Of a DNA stretch of 64,000 nt, positions 34,125 through 46,556 are shown piece by piece (within the stretch, counting starts at the first letter, position 1; the number at the start of each line of letters is the position of its first letter). This DNA is from Paramacrobiotus metropolitanus (lineage: Eukaryota > Tardigrada > Eutardigrada > Parachela > Macrobiotidae), in NCBI RefSeq assembly GCF_019649055.1, contig NW_026570222.1, positions 3,658,001 to 3,722,000 of the forward strand. The letters are read 5' to 3'. The position numbers were made by a program, and so were the translations under genes. Below the pieces are notes generated by a model that was not told the DNA's origin, did no database searches, and saw only the letters and a list, made by a program, of their open reading frames with translations.

Positions 34125-34200
34125 TCTGACCAATGAGAGCGATTTGGAGGCGGGAGCGTTACGGACAGAGAGTTCTGTCTGAATAGTTAAGAAGATGTAG
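34125..34200 (+). promoter_or_regulatory. CCAAT-containing module ending the minisatellite block
   Basis: CTGACCAATGAGAGCGATTT followed by GGAGGCGGGAGCGTTACGGA; about 60% or more similar to 29409-29470. It marks the right end of the repeat block. Confidence 0.35.
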
Positions 34201-37200
34201 ATATACATCATACATGCAAGTATTCAGTGTTCTACAATTCACACTCAAGCCACATAAGCATGACTGTCTTAAGGTGAAGGTAATTACTGTTAAATAAATA
34301 ACTATTTTAAAAGGAGATCGTAGCGAAAAAGACAACAGAGTGCAGCGGTGCCATCCGTAATGACCGGTTATAATCTGCTACTAGAGTAGAGTAGAAAGTT
34401 AGAAACTGTAACGGTGAGTTCAGGCGGCAGCGAATTTATGCCGATTTCGATGGGCTTACAGTACTTTTAAGATTTTTCAATGTTCAGGTACTTACTATTT
34501 TCAGTTTTTAAATAAAGCACACATTTTTATTATCGCTGCTGGCATTGTTAATAAGTAACGATCCGGATTGCAGCACGTATATACGTATACCGAGTTAATT
34601 AAGTTAAGACGCTAACGTACGCGCGTGCACGTGCGGTAATAATTTCATGACGGTGATAGCATAGAGTAAAGTATCAGTTATTACAAAATTAATATTATTG
34701 TTTAGTATCGCTAGCTGTACTACCAGTACCAACTACTGTAAGTACGATTACAGTAATTATTATAAACTGTAAACTGTAGTAGAATTAAATACCGTACTTG
34801 TAATACATATAAGTATAGATATAATAATCTATCTATATTATGTGTCTACGCCGCCTCTACGGTGGCGACTCGAACCCGTGTCTCGTACGGACCGGGTTAG
34901 TCCGGTAGAGTACTTATTATTACAGTAACACCCTAGGCTTTTTACAAATAGCGACCTCTATAGGCAGGTCTTGAACATCAGCACACACGTGACAAAGCTG
35001 AAGAGTAACAAAAACAAAAGAAATCTGAGACCTACGTAAGCGGGAAGCCGCTAACTTGTAAGCGCTGGTTCGTGTTAATCACGTAAAAATCTTTCTGTGA
35101 CATCTTTTTGGCCTTGCTGATTTTACTAGAAATTTGAAATTGTTGGGAACAGTTGGGCTCAACCTAATTACATAACGTGTAATTCATTGAATTTCTGTCG
35201 TTCATATGCTGTATCGGTTATAGCTGCGGCTCGTTCTGTAGCCAGCCAGAGTCCTGATCGATGCTCCGACGGAAAAGGAGCACAGCGCTAGCGAGCACGC
35301 GGCCATACTGCAGTTTGATCTCATACAAGTGCTGAAGCCATGAACGCCGTACCGTTTTCTGTCCTGTAGTTACAGACACGGATCGGGCGTTTACGCACGT
35401 CTGCTGAGGCATGTTTCTTATGGATCTGTCTTGAAGCAAAGCTCCACACACCCCCAGCTCCTATATGCACGGTGCCACGGTACTGCTCCATGCGTTTCTC
35501 TATCAGTTCAGTCCTGTTTGAATGTGGATCCACGTACATAACCGCTTGGTTCCTCCTTTGACTGGCTGGCTGAACGGTCATAGTCGTCCAAGTGCCGTAC
35601 TGCGAAATATCCTCCTGCATTTACAGTACCCAGTACGCTGCTGCTGCACCGAGATACTGGCTCAGCGCACGCTGCATGGCAATTTAATAACCTGGGGTTG
35701 GACGGTTTGCAGAATTGTTCGCTGCAGTCAAATGCTGTGGGTTGCAGAATGATCCCTGGTTATTGACTTGCAAGGTTCTTATCTTTCTTCATTTAATTTA
35801 TTATTTAACTTGTGTATTGTATCCACTTTATCTAACCATCTCCAGTTCGATGGACAACGGTTTATCATCATATTCATATGAAGGGATCACTTCCAAACAC
35901 CGCTCGTGTTCGCTCGTTGGGATGCTGTGTCAACCCTAACATCGAGCGTATTGTGTTGTCTCCCTGTATTCTCTGGCACTGTGCCTGTGACCGTAAGTTT
36001 CAAGTTGTCTTTTCTCGACTGTTTTTTTTACAATAGGCACGTTCTGTGTCTGTTTGCGCAGTTAGGGTGAGTGCTGAAACTTGTATATGTTTGCCGACCT
36101 GATAATAACAATAACCGGGATGTAAACTTTATGTGCAGATGTATTACATAATAATTATATAGATTAGTTGCACATAAATTTAATATACAGTACCTCTTAG
36201 CCTCTTAGCGTTTGTACAAGTAATATGGAATTAGGTTTGTTTAAGTAATATGGAATTGTGATTACTGCTGAATCCTGATGTTGCACTTTTATTTAAATTC
36301 TGTACATGTCGAGAAAATCAAGTACTTACTAGTGAGTGATTTTTTGTTAGGGCATGCGCTTGGAGATTTTTAATTTTATGCATAGTTTTGGTGCAGATGC
36401 ACGGAGCACGTTGTGTACGGGTCTATTGTACTATACTATAATAGTGACTACTAGCGATGAGATTTCCTCACGTCAAACCAGGAAGAGGAAAGAAGAGAAG
36501 ACGTCCGCATCAATCTTTCCTTTGGTGTGACTGCCTTTATACGTTGTCTTGCATCGCTTTATGCGCTTGTGTAGCGATGTCTCTTTTTCGGTTTAAAAAT
36601 AGAAAATTTTTCTTTGAAAATGGACAGTTTCTCTTAATATTTCTCTTTAAAATGGAAAGTTTCTCTTAATCAGAAAATATACCTCAAATTATCCGCATTT
36701 ACTGTTGTCTTTAAAGTTGTAATAAATTTGTGCGGGTCAAGCTGTACCTGAATATAGATATTTCTGCAGGTATTGGAGTAACTTACCTGTCACCTACCTG
36801 CTTGGTAGTGGAATGTCTTTATGTATTAGTTCGGAAAATTAATGCTGTACTATACTGATGTTGTGGTAGGAGTATATGTTAATAAGTGGCACTCATACTG
36901 CATGATACCGCTATTGGTAATAATTAACGCCATCGACATTCATTGTCAGATTTGTGTTGTGTCATCTGAAGTTGAGATGCTCTGGCAAGATTTTTCTAAG
37001 AGGATGTAGCATCAAAACCACCACTTGAAGATTACAATCAACCTAATTAACCAGGGTCTCTTCAACCTGGTTTAGTCGGTGAAAAACATAATAAATTCCA
37101 TCAAAAACATCGACTACGCGTAATGCTTGCAGTACGGATGCTGTTCCATCTTTTCAGCCTTTTCCATTACTATGTAATGAGTAATTTGTGCGATACTTGA

Positions 37201-37484
37201 CTGGAGTTTTTTGTTTTAGTTGCAAAACTGTGACCAAGACATTGGATTACCAATTTATCGTGCACCTGAATAAGCTGCACTTGACAGATTGCCTTTCGAA
37301 CGGTGTATTGATGGAGTTTTTGCATGTAATTTATCCGGCCGGTGGATATCGGTTATGCGGGAAAATTTAAACTTTATATCTATGTGGACCTTTGTTATTT
37401 GTCGATAACGATACTTCAGCCATCACGCCGCGACTTCGCCATATAAAAAACCGTGGTGGTGCGGGGCTGCTCGATAGTGAGCAG
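34201..37484. other. Intergenic region upstream of DGK, no gene recognised
   Basis: About 3.3 kb. Short frames on both strands (for example 35218-35620, minus) match nothing I know. A possible tRNA-derived SINE fragment lies at 34845-34915. Non-coding 5' exons and the promoter of the DGK gene may be here. Confidence 0.5.
34845..34915 (-). repeat. Possible tRNA-derived SINE fragment
   Basis: On the minus strand, ACACGGGTTCGAGTCGCC resembles a polymerase III B box (GGTTCGANNCC), preceded by the small stem-loop ACCGG-ACTAAC-CCGGT that could be an anticodon-arm relic. The T-stem does not pair, so it is not an intact tRNA. Confidence 0.25.
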
Positions 37485-40400
37485 ATGAGGCGATCGCGCA
37501 GCATGGCTGGTCCGGAAATCGCCAGCATCCCCGAAAGTCTCGATGTTGATCGACGCACTTCCGCAGATAGCGAAGGCGCTGAAAGCAGCAGTGCCACCGG
37601 TAATACCGACCAACTTGGTCATGGACATTTTTTCACGAAGAAGTCCTTCCATAAGCCGTCGTACTGCCATCACTGCGCAGAGATGATATGGACACTCATC
37701 GGTGTGTCCGGATACGTATGCGAAGGTTAGTATGCACATTTTTTAGGATAGTTATTTAGATCGGTCTTGTAGAGTCGTCCTTTATTTTCTTTTTAAGACC
37801 GCTGTTGTTCTGGAACTGTCATAAAATTCGAAATATCTTCTGATTTTAACTATCCTTCTGATTTTCATGACTGAACGGACAAAAAATTATGTTTTCTCTG
37901 AAAAAAAAACTTTTTCTCTGAGAATGATGAAGACGTTAATTATACTCGTATTATGAACATGCCGTTTGTTTTCAGTCTGCAATTTTGTGGTTCATGAACG
38001 CTGCATGAAACACGTGGTGACGCCGTGCTCATCTATCGCTGCCGCATTAATAAAGGTAAGTTTTATTCTCTCGTAGAGATTTACAGGTTTTCTTCATTAA
38101 CGTTTTTTACAGTGTTTGAAAGTAATAGTTTGTGGACCTTAAACCGTATAGTTTTGAAACCTACGCAGAAAATAAGTAACTGGTCTTAGCTTTTTAACGC
38201 TTCGAAACAATGGTTTGAAAAGTGTGACTGTGCAATATGTAAGATGGAGTTTTCTAAAACTTGTATGTGAAGATAATCTGGTCAAAGCGGATATCTCATA
38301 AGTAACAGTAATGATCCTAAAAAATCGTTCCGAATTTGCGACGGTATAGGTGAGTAAATACTGCAATCCGGTTACCAGCTAGAAGCCTAGAACAAAGAGA
38401 TTATGGGCGTTTAACGTAGTGATACCGCAGTCGAATACGGGAAATCTGACTCGTGTGAGGCACAACGGTTTTTCGTTTGCGTAATTAATCTCGTGCCTCA
38501 TCGCATTAGAATTTCACGTGCACGGTGCACTGGATGTCGTGCTTATTTTTTGGAGATATCGCTCCTTGTGGTTATTGTAAATATTCAGTGAGCTTTATTT
38601 ATCGGTTCGCTCTTCTTTATGCCGGCTTGTTTACCCATTGCTAAAGATTTTGCCATAAATTATTAACATTTACGGTAACTGTCAAGATTCTTTTACGGTA
38701 ACTGTTCAGTATTCTAAAGTCTGAACACCGACAACATCCATGAATAAGCAGTAACTGTGTGCTGTTTTCAGATATTTTATGCATTGATTTCAATTTTATT
38801 CTGGAAAGTCAGATTTGTTTGAAAATGTTGTTTGGTGTTGATAATTTTCCATTGATATTATGGGTTCGACCGGCAAGTTTTGTTGGTAATGGTTACGAAA
38901 CGTTGCATTGACGTCAGTGCTGGTACAACCTGGAGTCGGTTCTGGGTATTACGTAATGTTGAGTTCTTTGGACAAATCGTCGTTATACAGCTGCCTGTCC
39001 ATAGTTGTATACTTATGGATGGTGTGAAATATCCAGAATCTTTCGTTATTGCGCATCTGGACTATACTCTTGCACCTTGCGCCAATAGAATTTGGATTGC
39101 GTACGTAATCGTTTGAATATAGTGCGCGCGGTATGGATGGTTCTGTTGGTAGCTGGGTAGGTAGTGCATGCAGCAGTACATGTATTTGCAGAACCGGCTA
39201 GATAAGACAAAGATTTGTCGGATTTCTGTTTGAATTTAAAAATTTTCTGATGTTAATCGCTTCATTGTCAACTGGTTTGTACTTTGCCCTTATCCTGCAA
39301 AGTAAAGGACTTACTGAATTTGTGGTGATTTTTATTAATTTTGAAAGATTATAAAGTATGTATTTTTTATTCAGTATACTTCGTATTCGTGGCAAAAAGC
39401 ATCGCTGAATTAGGAAATCTTTATGAAGGTTTTTTTGATAACATATAAAGTGTACAAATGGAAGTGATTTATAAAGTAACGCAATGTTATCCTGGTTTTG
39501 AAATGCCGTAGTTTTTTTCGGTTGTCTAGTTAATTTTAATTTTCTATCAGTACTCTGTAGGTGCCGTAAGGTTTTACTCGTGAATGACAGAATAAGACTG
39601 CTGGTATGATATCTCAAATTATTCCAGGGACTGGCGTTAGCTTACTTTTGGTGAAGCCAGTAGTTTTTTCTGGTCTAACAATTGTCAGTCCTGTGTACAG
39701 CATGCAAAGGGTATGTTTTCATAAGGAAAGATACAACCGGAAGTAGTAGAATAAAGTATGTTTACATTTATTTGATTTTAATAGTACTTTATCTGCATAG
39801 GCAAAGATCAAGTTATGCAAGCCTGTTACGAAAGTCTAAATGAAACGGTAGCAGCAGCTATAAGGCCTAGTACTAGGGCTGGATGATCGGCTCTGGCCCG
39901 CTGATGCAAGCGCGTGCTAGAAAAACATGCCGATTGAATGAAGTGGAGCTCCGGTTAGTGCTGGAAAGCGAATAGGGAGTGAAAGAGGAGAGAAAGTATG
40001 GATGGCATAACCTCATTGAAAATGCTTGTTGCATTGACGTCATGTTATTTATTTATTCCGCTTGCCATCATTTGCACTGGTGAGGATTTTATGAATGAGG
40101 CAGATATAGAGAGGGGCCGGGGAAAATGTGATGTTAACTGTGGTATTTAATCAGCAAATCATATAAAACTATACTCTCGCACCTTCTGATCTCCTCTTGT
40201 GTTGGATATGTTTCTTCGTACCCTGAAAATTAGTTTCGTTATGTGAAATTAAACGGTCCCTTTTGTACTGAAAGTGATAAACAGACACGAAATTGTCGTT
40301 TGGCTTATACAATCAACAAGTTCTAGAGTAGCACTATTTGCATTTAAGTGATATCGAACAATAGGTTTATGGGTTTCACGATAGATGCATAATATCTATA

Positions 40401-43400
40401 TGATTATGTTGATCAGTATTACTTAATTGTATATCTTGTATTACTTAATTAAGGAATTGAAAGTTATTTTACCAGACTGCAACCGTGATGCCATACTGCA
40501 TTAATAGTCCGCTGTTCATCAGTTATGGTTTCTCAAACTTTTGGCTTGTCAGAATAATTCATTAAACAGGCCTTTTGCGAATTCCTTGATGTATAAGGTG
40601 CTATGGAAAATATTCACGGCGGTTGTACATATGTACTATGTACATATCTCGCATAGGAATATTAGTTATCTTTTGCAAACTGCTGATCTAACTGGAAAAT
40701 TCTTTATCATATAAACCGCATTTGGATAAGAGTAAAATTAGCAAGAACAGTTTTTGTTGTGAACAGGAATTTCGTACAAGCAGATTGAACGGTTTTTAGA
40801 ATCCTGTGCCGCATTGCTGGTCGGAATTAATTCACGTTAAAAGAAAGTTCTGCAATGTTTGCCGGAAACGCCTGGACGATCTGTGGTGCTTTCGATGTGA
40901 AAGTAAGGTTTTGGGTTATAACTTAATCTGAAAACGTTAACGAGATCTTGTGTTGCAGTTTGCGATTACTATGTGCATGCTGAGTGTCAAGAATTTGCAG
41001 CCAGTAACTGTCGTGAGTGTGCTACTTACACACCTGGAAAGGAACCTGCACAGATTATTCAGTATCACCACTGGAGCGAGGGTAATCTGCCCAATAATTC
41101 TAAATGTGCCAGTTGCCGGAAATCCTGCTGGTCATCTGAATGCTTATGCGGCTACAGATGTGCGTGGTGTATTCTGACGGTGAGTGTCCCCTTGTACATA
41201 CGAATTGTACTGTCAGTGACCGACGCTAAGTAGACGAATATTTTACCTTTGATGCTCATAATACCTTGAAAACATTCTAACGTTTAATTAAGTGTTCTGG
41301 CGTAGGCACATCCGCTATGTCGCAGTACGGTGCCACAGGAATGCGATTTTGGACCATTGAAAAAAATTATGCTTCCACCAAGTGTGGTGACGATTCCGCG
41401 AACCGAACTTCCAATGGAAACAATCATAGGAGTGTTATCCTATCGGAAAATGAAAGATAAGGAATCGAAAGAGAAAGAGTCGGGCAACGAAAAAGAAAGT
41501 ATGCTGTCGCGTAAGTTTACAGGTTTGAGATCTGTTGCAGGTGTAACATTTTGATTACCAACCAAATTTTCATGCGTAGCGCGTACAGCCATATCCGAGG
41601 AACTCTCGTCTTCTACTGGTATAAACGGAAAGGACAGTAGCGGTGAGTCTAGCAGTTCCAAAGAGCGCAAGCGGCGAAAAGAAAAGGAACGAGAAGACAA
41701 GGAGGAGCGGAAGGAGCGTGATTCACAGAAAGAAGAGCGGCGTTCTAAGGATAAAGATGATGAGGAGCAGGATTCGGATGCGGAGATTGTCAAAGTTTTT
41801 GATGGCAACTCATCCATGAGACGCAAAGTATTCCGCACAATTACCGTTAACCGCAACGCTGGAGCCAAAGAGGTGGTGGTAAGTATTCTGTGTATGTATG
41901 TGAAGGTCAAATGGCTGTTGTTCTCCACAAAACCGCGGTACTGTTGGTGTTCAAGGAGGCGCAAGTAATGCATGGATTATTAGTGTTCGGTAGGAAGGAC
42001 AATCCCGGGAAGTAGTTATTGCAAAGTTTAATGAAGCTTTTGGAACTTTTTTCTTTAAAGTACATAGGGCAGCCCACGGCGAAAACTTGATTGGTTTATT
42101 GCAGATGATTTGGTTCGCACTAGTGAATAGGACGATTGAATGATTTATTATTGGGTGGAAATGGTAGCTGTTTAAATGGTTGAAAAGTGTAACTCGTTGA
42201 TTTTAACAACAGAAGTTGTCAACAATTTTAACAATTCTGCTGACCTACCGTGTCCTTTAAGTTAACAGTGTAACATCGCTTTAATTCGGGGAAGGATTAA
42301 TGTTAGACATTAGGTGTTACGCGTACGCACTTGAACTTCCAGTTGTCTGAAAAAACCTGTACTCGGGACTTTGAGAAGGAATCATGCATGTCACGTGCCT
42401 GTAACTAGGTGCCCTGTCCGTTAATTTTGTTGCGCCCGGTTGGCTTACGACAGTCTAAATGTCCTAGCATCTGCGTGCTTGTGATCGTTGTTATCGAGCG
42501 TTCTTTGGTAGTTTTTTTTTTGCAGAGAGCCTTCGACTCTCATGGCCAATGCATGAGATAAAATACGCACACATACATTCCGGTGATAATTTTGGTGCTG
42601 TATCTGTTTGAACAGGAGGCAGCTCTGCGTTCCTTTTACATTAAAGACGACCCGGGAAACTACTACATTACGGAAGCATTAGAAGGCTCAGAGGAACGCA
42701 CACTGGATGTGACCACACCTATCTGCAGCATGTTGATGAAAGAGGATAGCCGAGAGCGTCCGTCCCTGTTTTTGCGCTACAGAGATAAGGATCCAAATAA
42801 AGGATTTATCAAAGTTTATCCGGGAAATTTGAAGTATGTGATTATTGATCGCCGAAATGGCTGGCACGGCACAAATGTCTTGACTGACTCCGTTGTATAT
42901 GTATCTTTCTCTTTCGTCACTTAATTCCTTTTCTTTGACTCCGTCTGCAGAAGTTCTCAGGGGTATAAAAGCATTCCAGTTACAAGCGATACAACGGTCG
43001 ATGATGTGCTGGAGTATGCTCTGCGCAAGTTTGGATTAGGCACTACGACCAAATCTAAATACAATCTTATTGAAGTGACCATGGATAACCGAGGTTTGTC
43101 GAAAGATGACTTTGCTTAAAATGAGGATGTTCTTGCGTTTAGTGCTGACAGTTAAGTAAAACAGGCTATTAAGATTTATCATAATGTTGAATTAGTAATA
43201 ATCGGATGTCAGAATGTTGCAGTACTTGCTGCAATGCTCAAAATATCGAGGAATATTAATTTTTGAACAGTGGCCACAAAACTGCCAGCAATGCTCATGC
43301 CGCAAGCACGGAATCGATCGGTTCAATAATAATTTCTTTTGTTTAGTATTTTGCTGTCTATTGTAATTACAATCTTTCTAAATCAAAGCATATATAAGCA

Positions 43401-46400
43401 GATTGTAGTTTTGTTCTTCTGCTCGCTCACTGTGCGATAGCCCGCAAGTCTCGTTTGATATGCTCTCTGATTTTAATTTTCGGAAGTCTTTTGCATCTAG
43501 ATTTTTCATTGTTAAAACTATTGGGTTCTACTGGGTTCTTTTTTACTGCACTGTCTGCACAGATGCTTGTAATTTTACGATACAAGTTGTTCGCAGTTTG
43601 ATATGTTATTAGCCTTACCTCCTGCGGCAACACGTACAGTATTTATACTTGTACATACCTTTGTATTTTGCAGTGACCGAGCGCGTTTTATCGCACAACG
43701 AGAAGCCTTGGCGTATTATGCAACAGATTCGAAAGGAATCGATCCATCAAATGCTGAAGACGCGATTTTATCTTCAAGAAAAGGAGGATCCCCACGGATC
43801 TACAATAGCTCTCTTTATTGGCAATCTACCTTCTAACCTTTCACAGCGCCAGTATCACGGCATACTGATGGGTTTCATTGGAGACGGTATATATTAACCG
43901 TGACTACTGGCTATTGTACTTGTATTTTTCAAAAGACCGCTCTGATCTTTTGAAAATTTGTAGATAATCCATTTTCCACAATTGGAATAATTTATTATGA
44001 ATACGGCTCGGTTGTGATTATTTACGATAACAACGATGCCGCTGTGCGAGCGTTTAACTCGTTGAAAGTTGCTGTTTTCGATGATCGGAACCTGCTTGTG
44101 ATGCTGTTACCTAATATTCAAGCAAGTATTTTGGTTTTCTAATATGGGTTTATCTTTCAGATTATTGTTTTGGTGCTGTACACCAAATGTTCCCTTCTGT
44201 GTGATTTTCAGCTTGTTACAAGACTATCTGGCAATTTATGATACCTTGCTCTAATTTTAGGCTCAGTTGTTAGCAAATTTGAAAGAACTGACGCCGCTGT
44301 TGGTCTTTGTCAATGTGAAAAGCGGTGGTTGTCAGGGAATGGAGCTGATCGCATCCTTTCGCAAACTACTTAATCCTTATCAAGTATTTGATTTGGGAAA
44401 TGGTGGACCTCTGCCGGGTCTCTACGTCTTTCGTAATGTGCCAAAATATCGCATTCTGATCTGCGGTGGAGATGGGACTGTGGGGTGGGTGCTACAGTGC
44501 CTGGATAATGTGGGCCAAGATTCCGTGTGCCAGTCGCCACCTTGCGCGGTGGTTCCACTTGGAACGGGTTAGTGAGCGGTAGTGCGGTTGTTTTGTTCTT
44601 GTTATCGTAGTTTGTGTCCGAAAGATATTGCCATAAATGGGCTCAAATTATTTTTCGGGTGCATTTCTGGCTGTACTAGTGCTTGTGGGTTTATATAGGC
44701 AATGATTTGGCGAGAGTATTGCGATGGGGAACAGGTTATACCGGCGACGAGGAGCCAATGGATATTCTGAGGGATGTTATTGAAGCGGATGAAATCCGTC
44801 TCGATAGGTAAAACAGCATAGGAGATTGTTTTCCTACCACTAGTTTTTATTGCGACTGTTCTCTGCGTGGGTATGATGGCCTAACTTGCTACTATGTCTG
44901 CGCATGGATGTTGATAACCATGGCTCAAGAGGTGGATTGAGAGGTTATAACAATTTACGTTAGAACCGTCAAAAGAAGAATAGCCCCAGTGGCAAATACT
45001 GGGACTAGAATCAGTGGAAATGAGATTGAAATCTATTGATCTTTTTATATAATGTTTTGTAAAGTAAGAAATATGAGAATTGCTGGAAACCTTATAGCGG
45101 AAGAATCTTCAAAACTAGAGTTTTAGAAAAAGTAGGAATTTAATTTTTAATTGTTCAGGTGGACCGTAGTTTTCCATCCGGACGAAAAACCAGAAGGCGA
45201 AGTAAAAGCTGTGGCTGCTTGCCAAGTTATGAGTAGCAGCACTGCGGAAGACAACACGAGTATGTTCGTTATGAATAATTACTTCGGCATTGGTTTGGAT
45301 GCTGATCTCGCTCTGGATTTTCATAATGCTCGCGAAGAAAACCCTGATAAATTTAACAGTCGGTAGGTGCCTCCGGATGTAATCAGTATCGTTTTATCGG
45401 TAAATTACACTGGTTCCTCGTAGATTTCATAATAAGAGGATCTATTTCAAAATGGGTTTGCGCAAAATGGTCAAAAATCGGAGTGCAAAGAGTGGTAGTC
45501 GCGATTTACAAAAGGAAATAGAGCTTGAAGTCGATGGAAAACATGTGGACCTGCCGCCCGTGGAAGGAATAATCATTCTGAACATTTTAAGGTAAAGTGC
45601 ATTGTTGAATATTATAAGTTAGCTATGCTGATCGGATTCATTCGAAGAAAAATAATTTACAGATATCAGAGTCCTAATACAGAAAACGGTCTTACTTGAT
45701 ACAAGGAGCCTTGTAGAGATTCAACTCAGAACAACGCCTGCTGTATTTTATAAAAAAAACTAATACAGTATAAAAAAGCGCAGAATGAGTTTTGGAAATC
45801 CGAATTTTGAACAAATCTTGTTGGCTCTTTTCAAGTTTTGTGCATTAATGGTCAATGCGGTATCGAAATAAGAATATACGGATTAATATTAATATAAGGA
45901 TTTTGATAAGGCTTTATCGTGGTTATATAGTTGGGGCGCCGGGTGTAATCCTTGGGGCATGGAAAAAGACGAGACCTTTTCGAAACCCACACATTGGGAC
46001 GGTATGCTCGAGGTTGTCGGAGTGACTGGTGTAGTGCATTTGGGACAAATGCAGAGCGGTCTGCGAAGTGGCATTCGGATAGCCCAAGGAGGACACGTAA
46101 GTCTTTTACTGCTGTATTGTACTGTAATCAGCAACTTCTGAAATTTTTTGTCATAGTTACATACTTACTGGTACATTGTAACGTGCATGTATATGTGTTG
46201 TACGTAATATGAAGAAGCGTTGAGCGCTTATAATTAGGTGTATTTGTTTATGACCTATGCAGATCCGTATTAAAATGCGTTCGGAGCTTCCTGTTCACGT
46301 TGATGGAGAACCATGGAGCCAAGGATCGGGTCAGGTGGTCGTGCTGCGATCTGCGTTGCGGGTGAGTGGGATTTTGATCTGTGTTAGTTGTAATGTTGCC

Positions 46401-46556
46401 CCCCGTAACCGTTGTCTGTGTCGGTGTCTGCCTGTGAGTCCGTGTTAACCAATCCAAGGTGCAAGTGTTGTGTTTGTTCTGTTGTAGGCCACCATGCTCA
46501 AGAAACGCAAAGTAAAGCAGCCTTCTGTTGCAGGCAACGATGCTAAAGAAGACTAA
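37485..46556 (+). CDS. DGKQ: Diacylglycerol kinase theta
   Basis: Phosphorylates diacylglycerol to phosphatidic acid, ending DAG signalling (C. elegans DGK-1 type). Exons: 37485-37725, 37976-38055, 40800-40902, 40959-41179, 41306-41510, 41589-41878, 42616-42833, 42951-43093, 43674-43886, 43964-44121, 44261-44567, 44699-44807, 45159-45362, 45424-45591, 45931-46096, 46263-46361, 46488-46556; 997 residues. There are three C1 domains, the theta hallmark: residues ~48-100 ([17 protein letters not shown]), ~110-157 ([17 protein letters not shown]) and ~175-230 ([13 protein letters not shown]). Next come an acidic/basic linker, a Ras-association region (~365-540), catalytic DAGKc (~630-760; [39 protein letters not shown]) and DAGKa (~785-950; [14 protein letters not shown]). 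The 5' end is uncertain: the frame is open back to a stop at 37368-37370, and 37485 is the first ATG in it. Intron 10 (44122-44260) is GC-AG. Confidence 0.96.
38056..40799. other. Large DGK intron 2
   Basis: A 2.7-kb intron between the first and second C1 domains. Joining its flanks keeps phase 0 and gives continuous C1 spacing, so no exon is missing. No repeat family or nested gene is recognisable inside. Confidence 0.6.
44122..44260 (+). other. GC-AG intron in DGK
   Basis: The exon ends ...CCTAATATTCAA and the intron opens GCAAGT, the standard GC-donor consensus. The nearest GT (five bases on) would shift the frame out of [11 protein letters not shown]. With the GC donor the protein reads [16 protein letters not shown], matching the family. 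Confidence 0.8.

Noticed and set aside
35218-35620. Minus-strand frames of 77 and 99 codons upstream of DGK
   Set aside because: Overlapping frames of mixed composition without motifs; they might be a decayed gene or repeat but nothing supports it.
41440-41973. 177-codon minus-strand frame with [15 protein letters not shown]-type sequence
   Set aside because: Mirror of the Lys/Glu/Arg-rich DGK linker exon (41589-41878); the Ser/Arg richness is just its complement.
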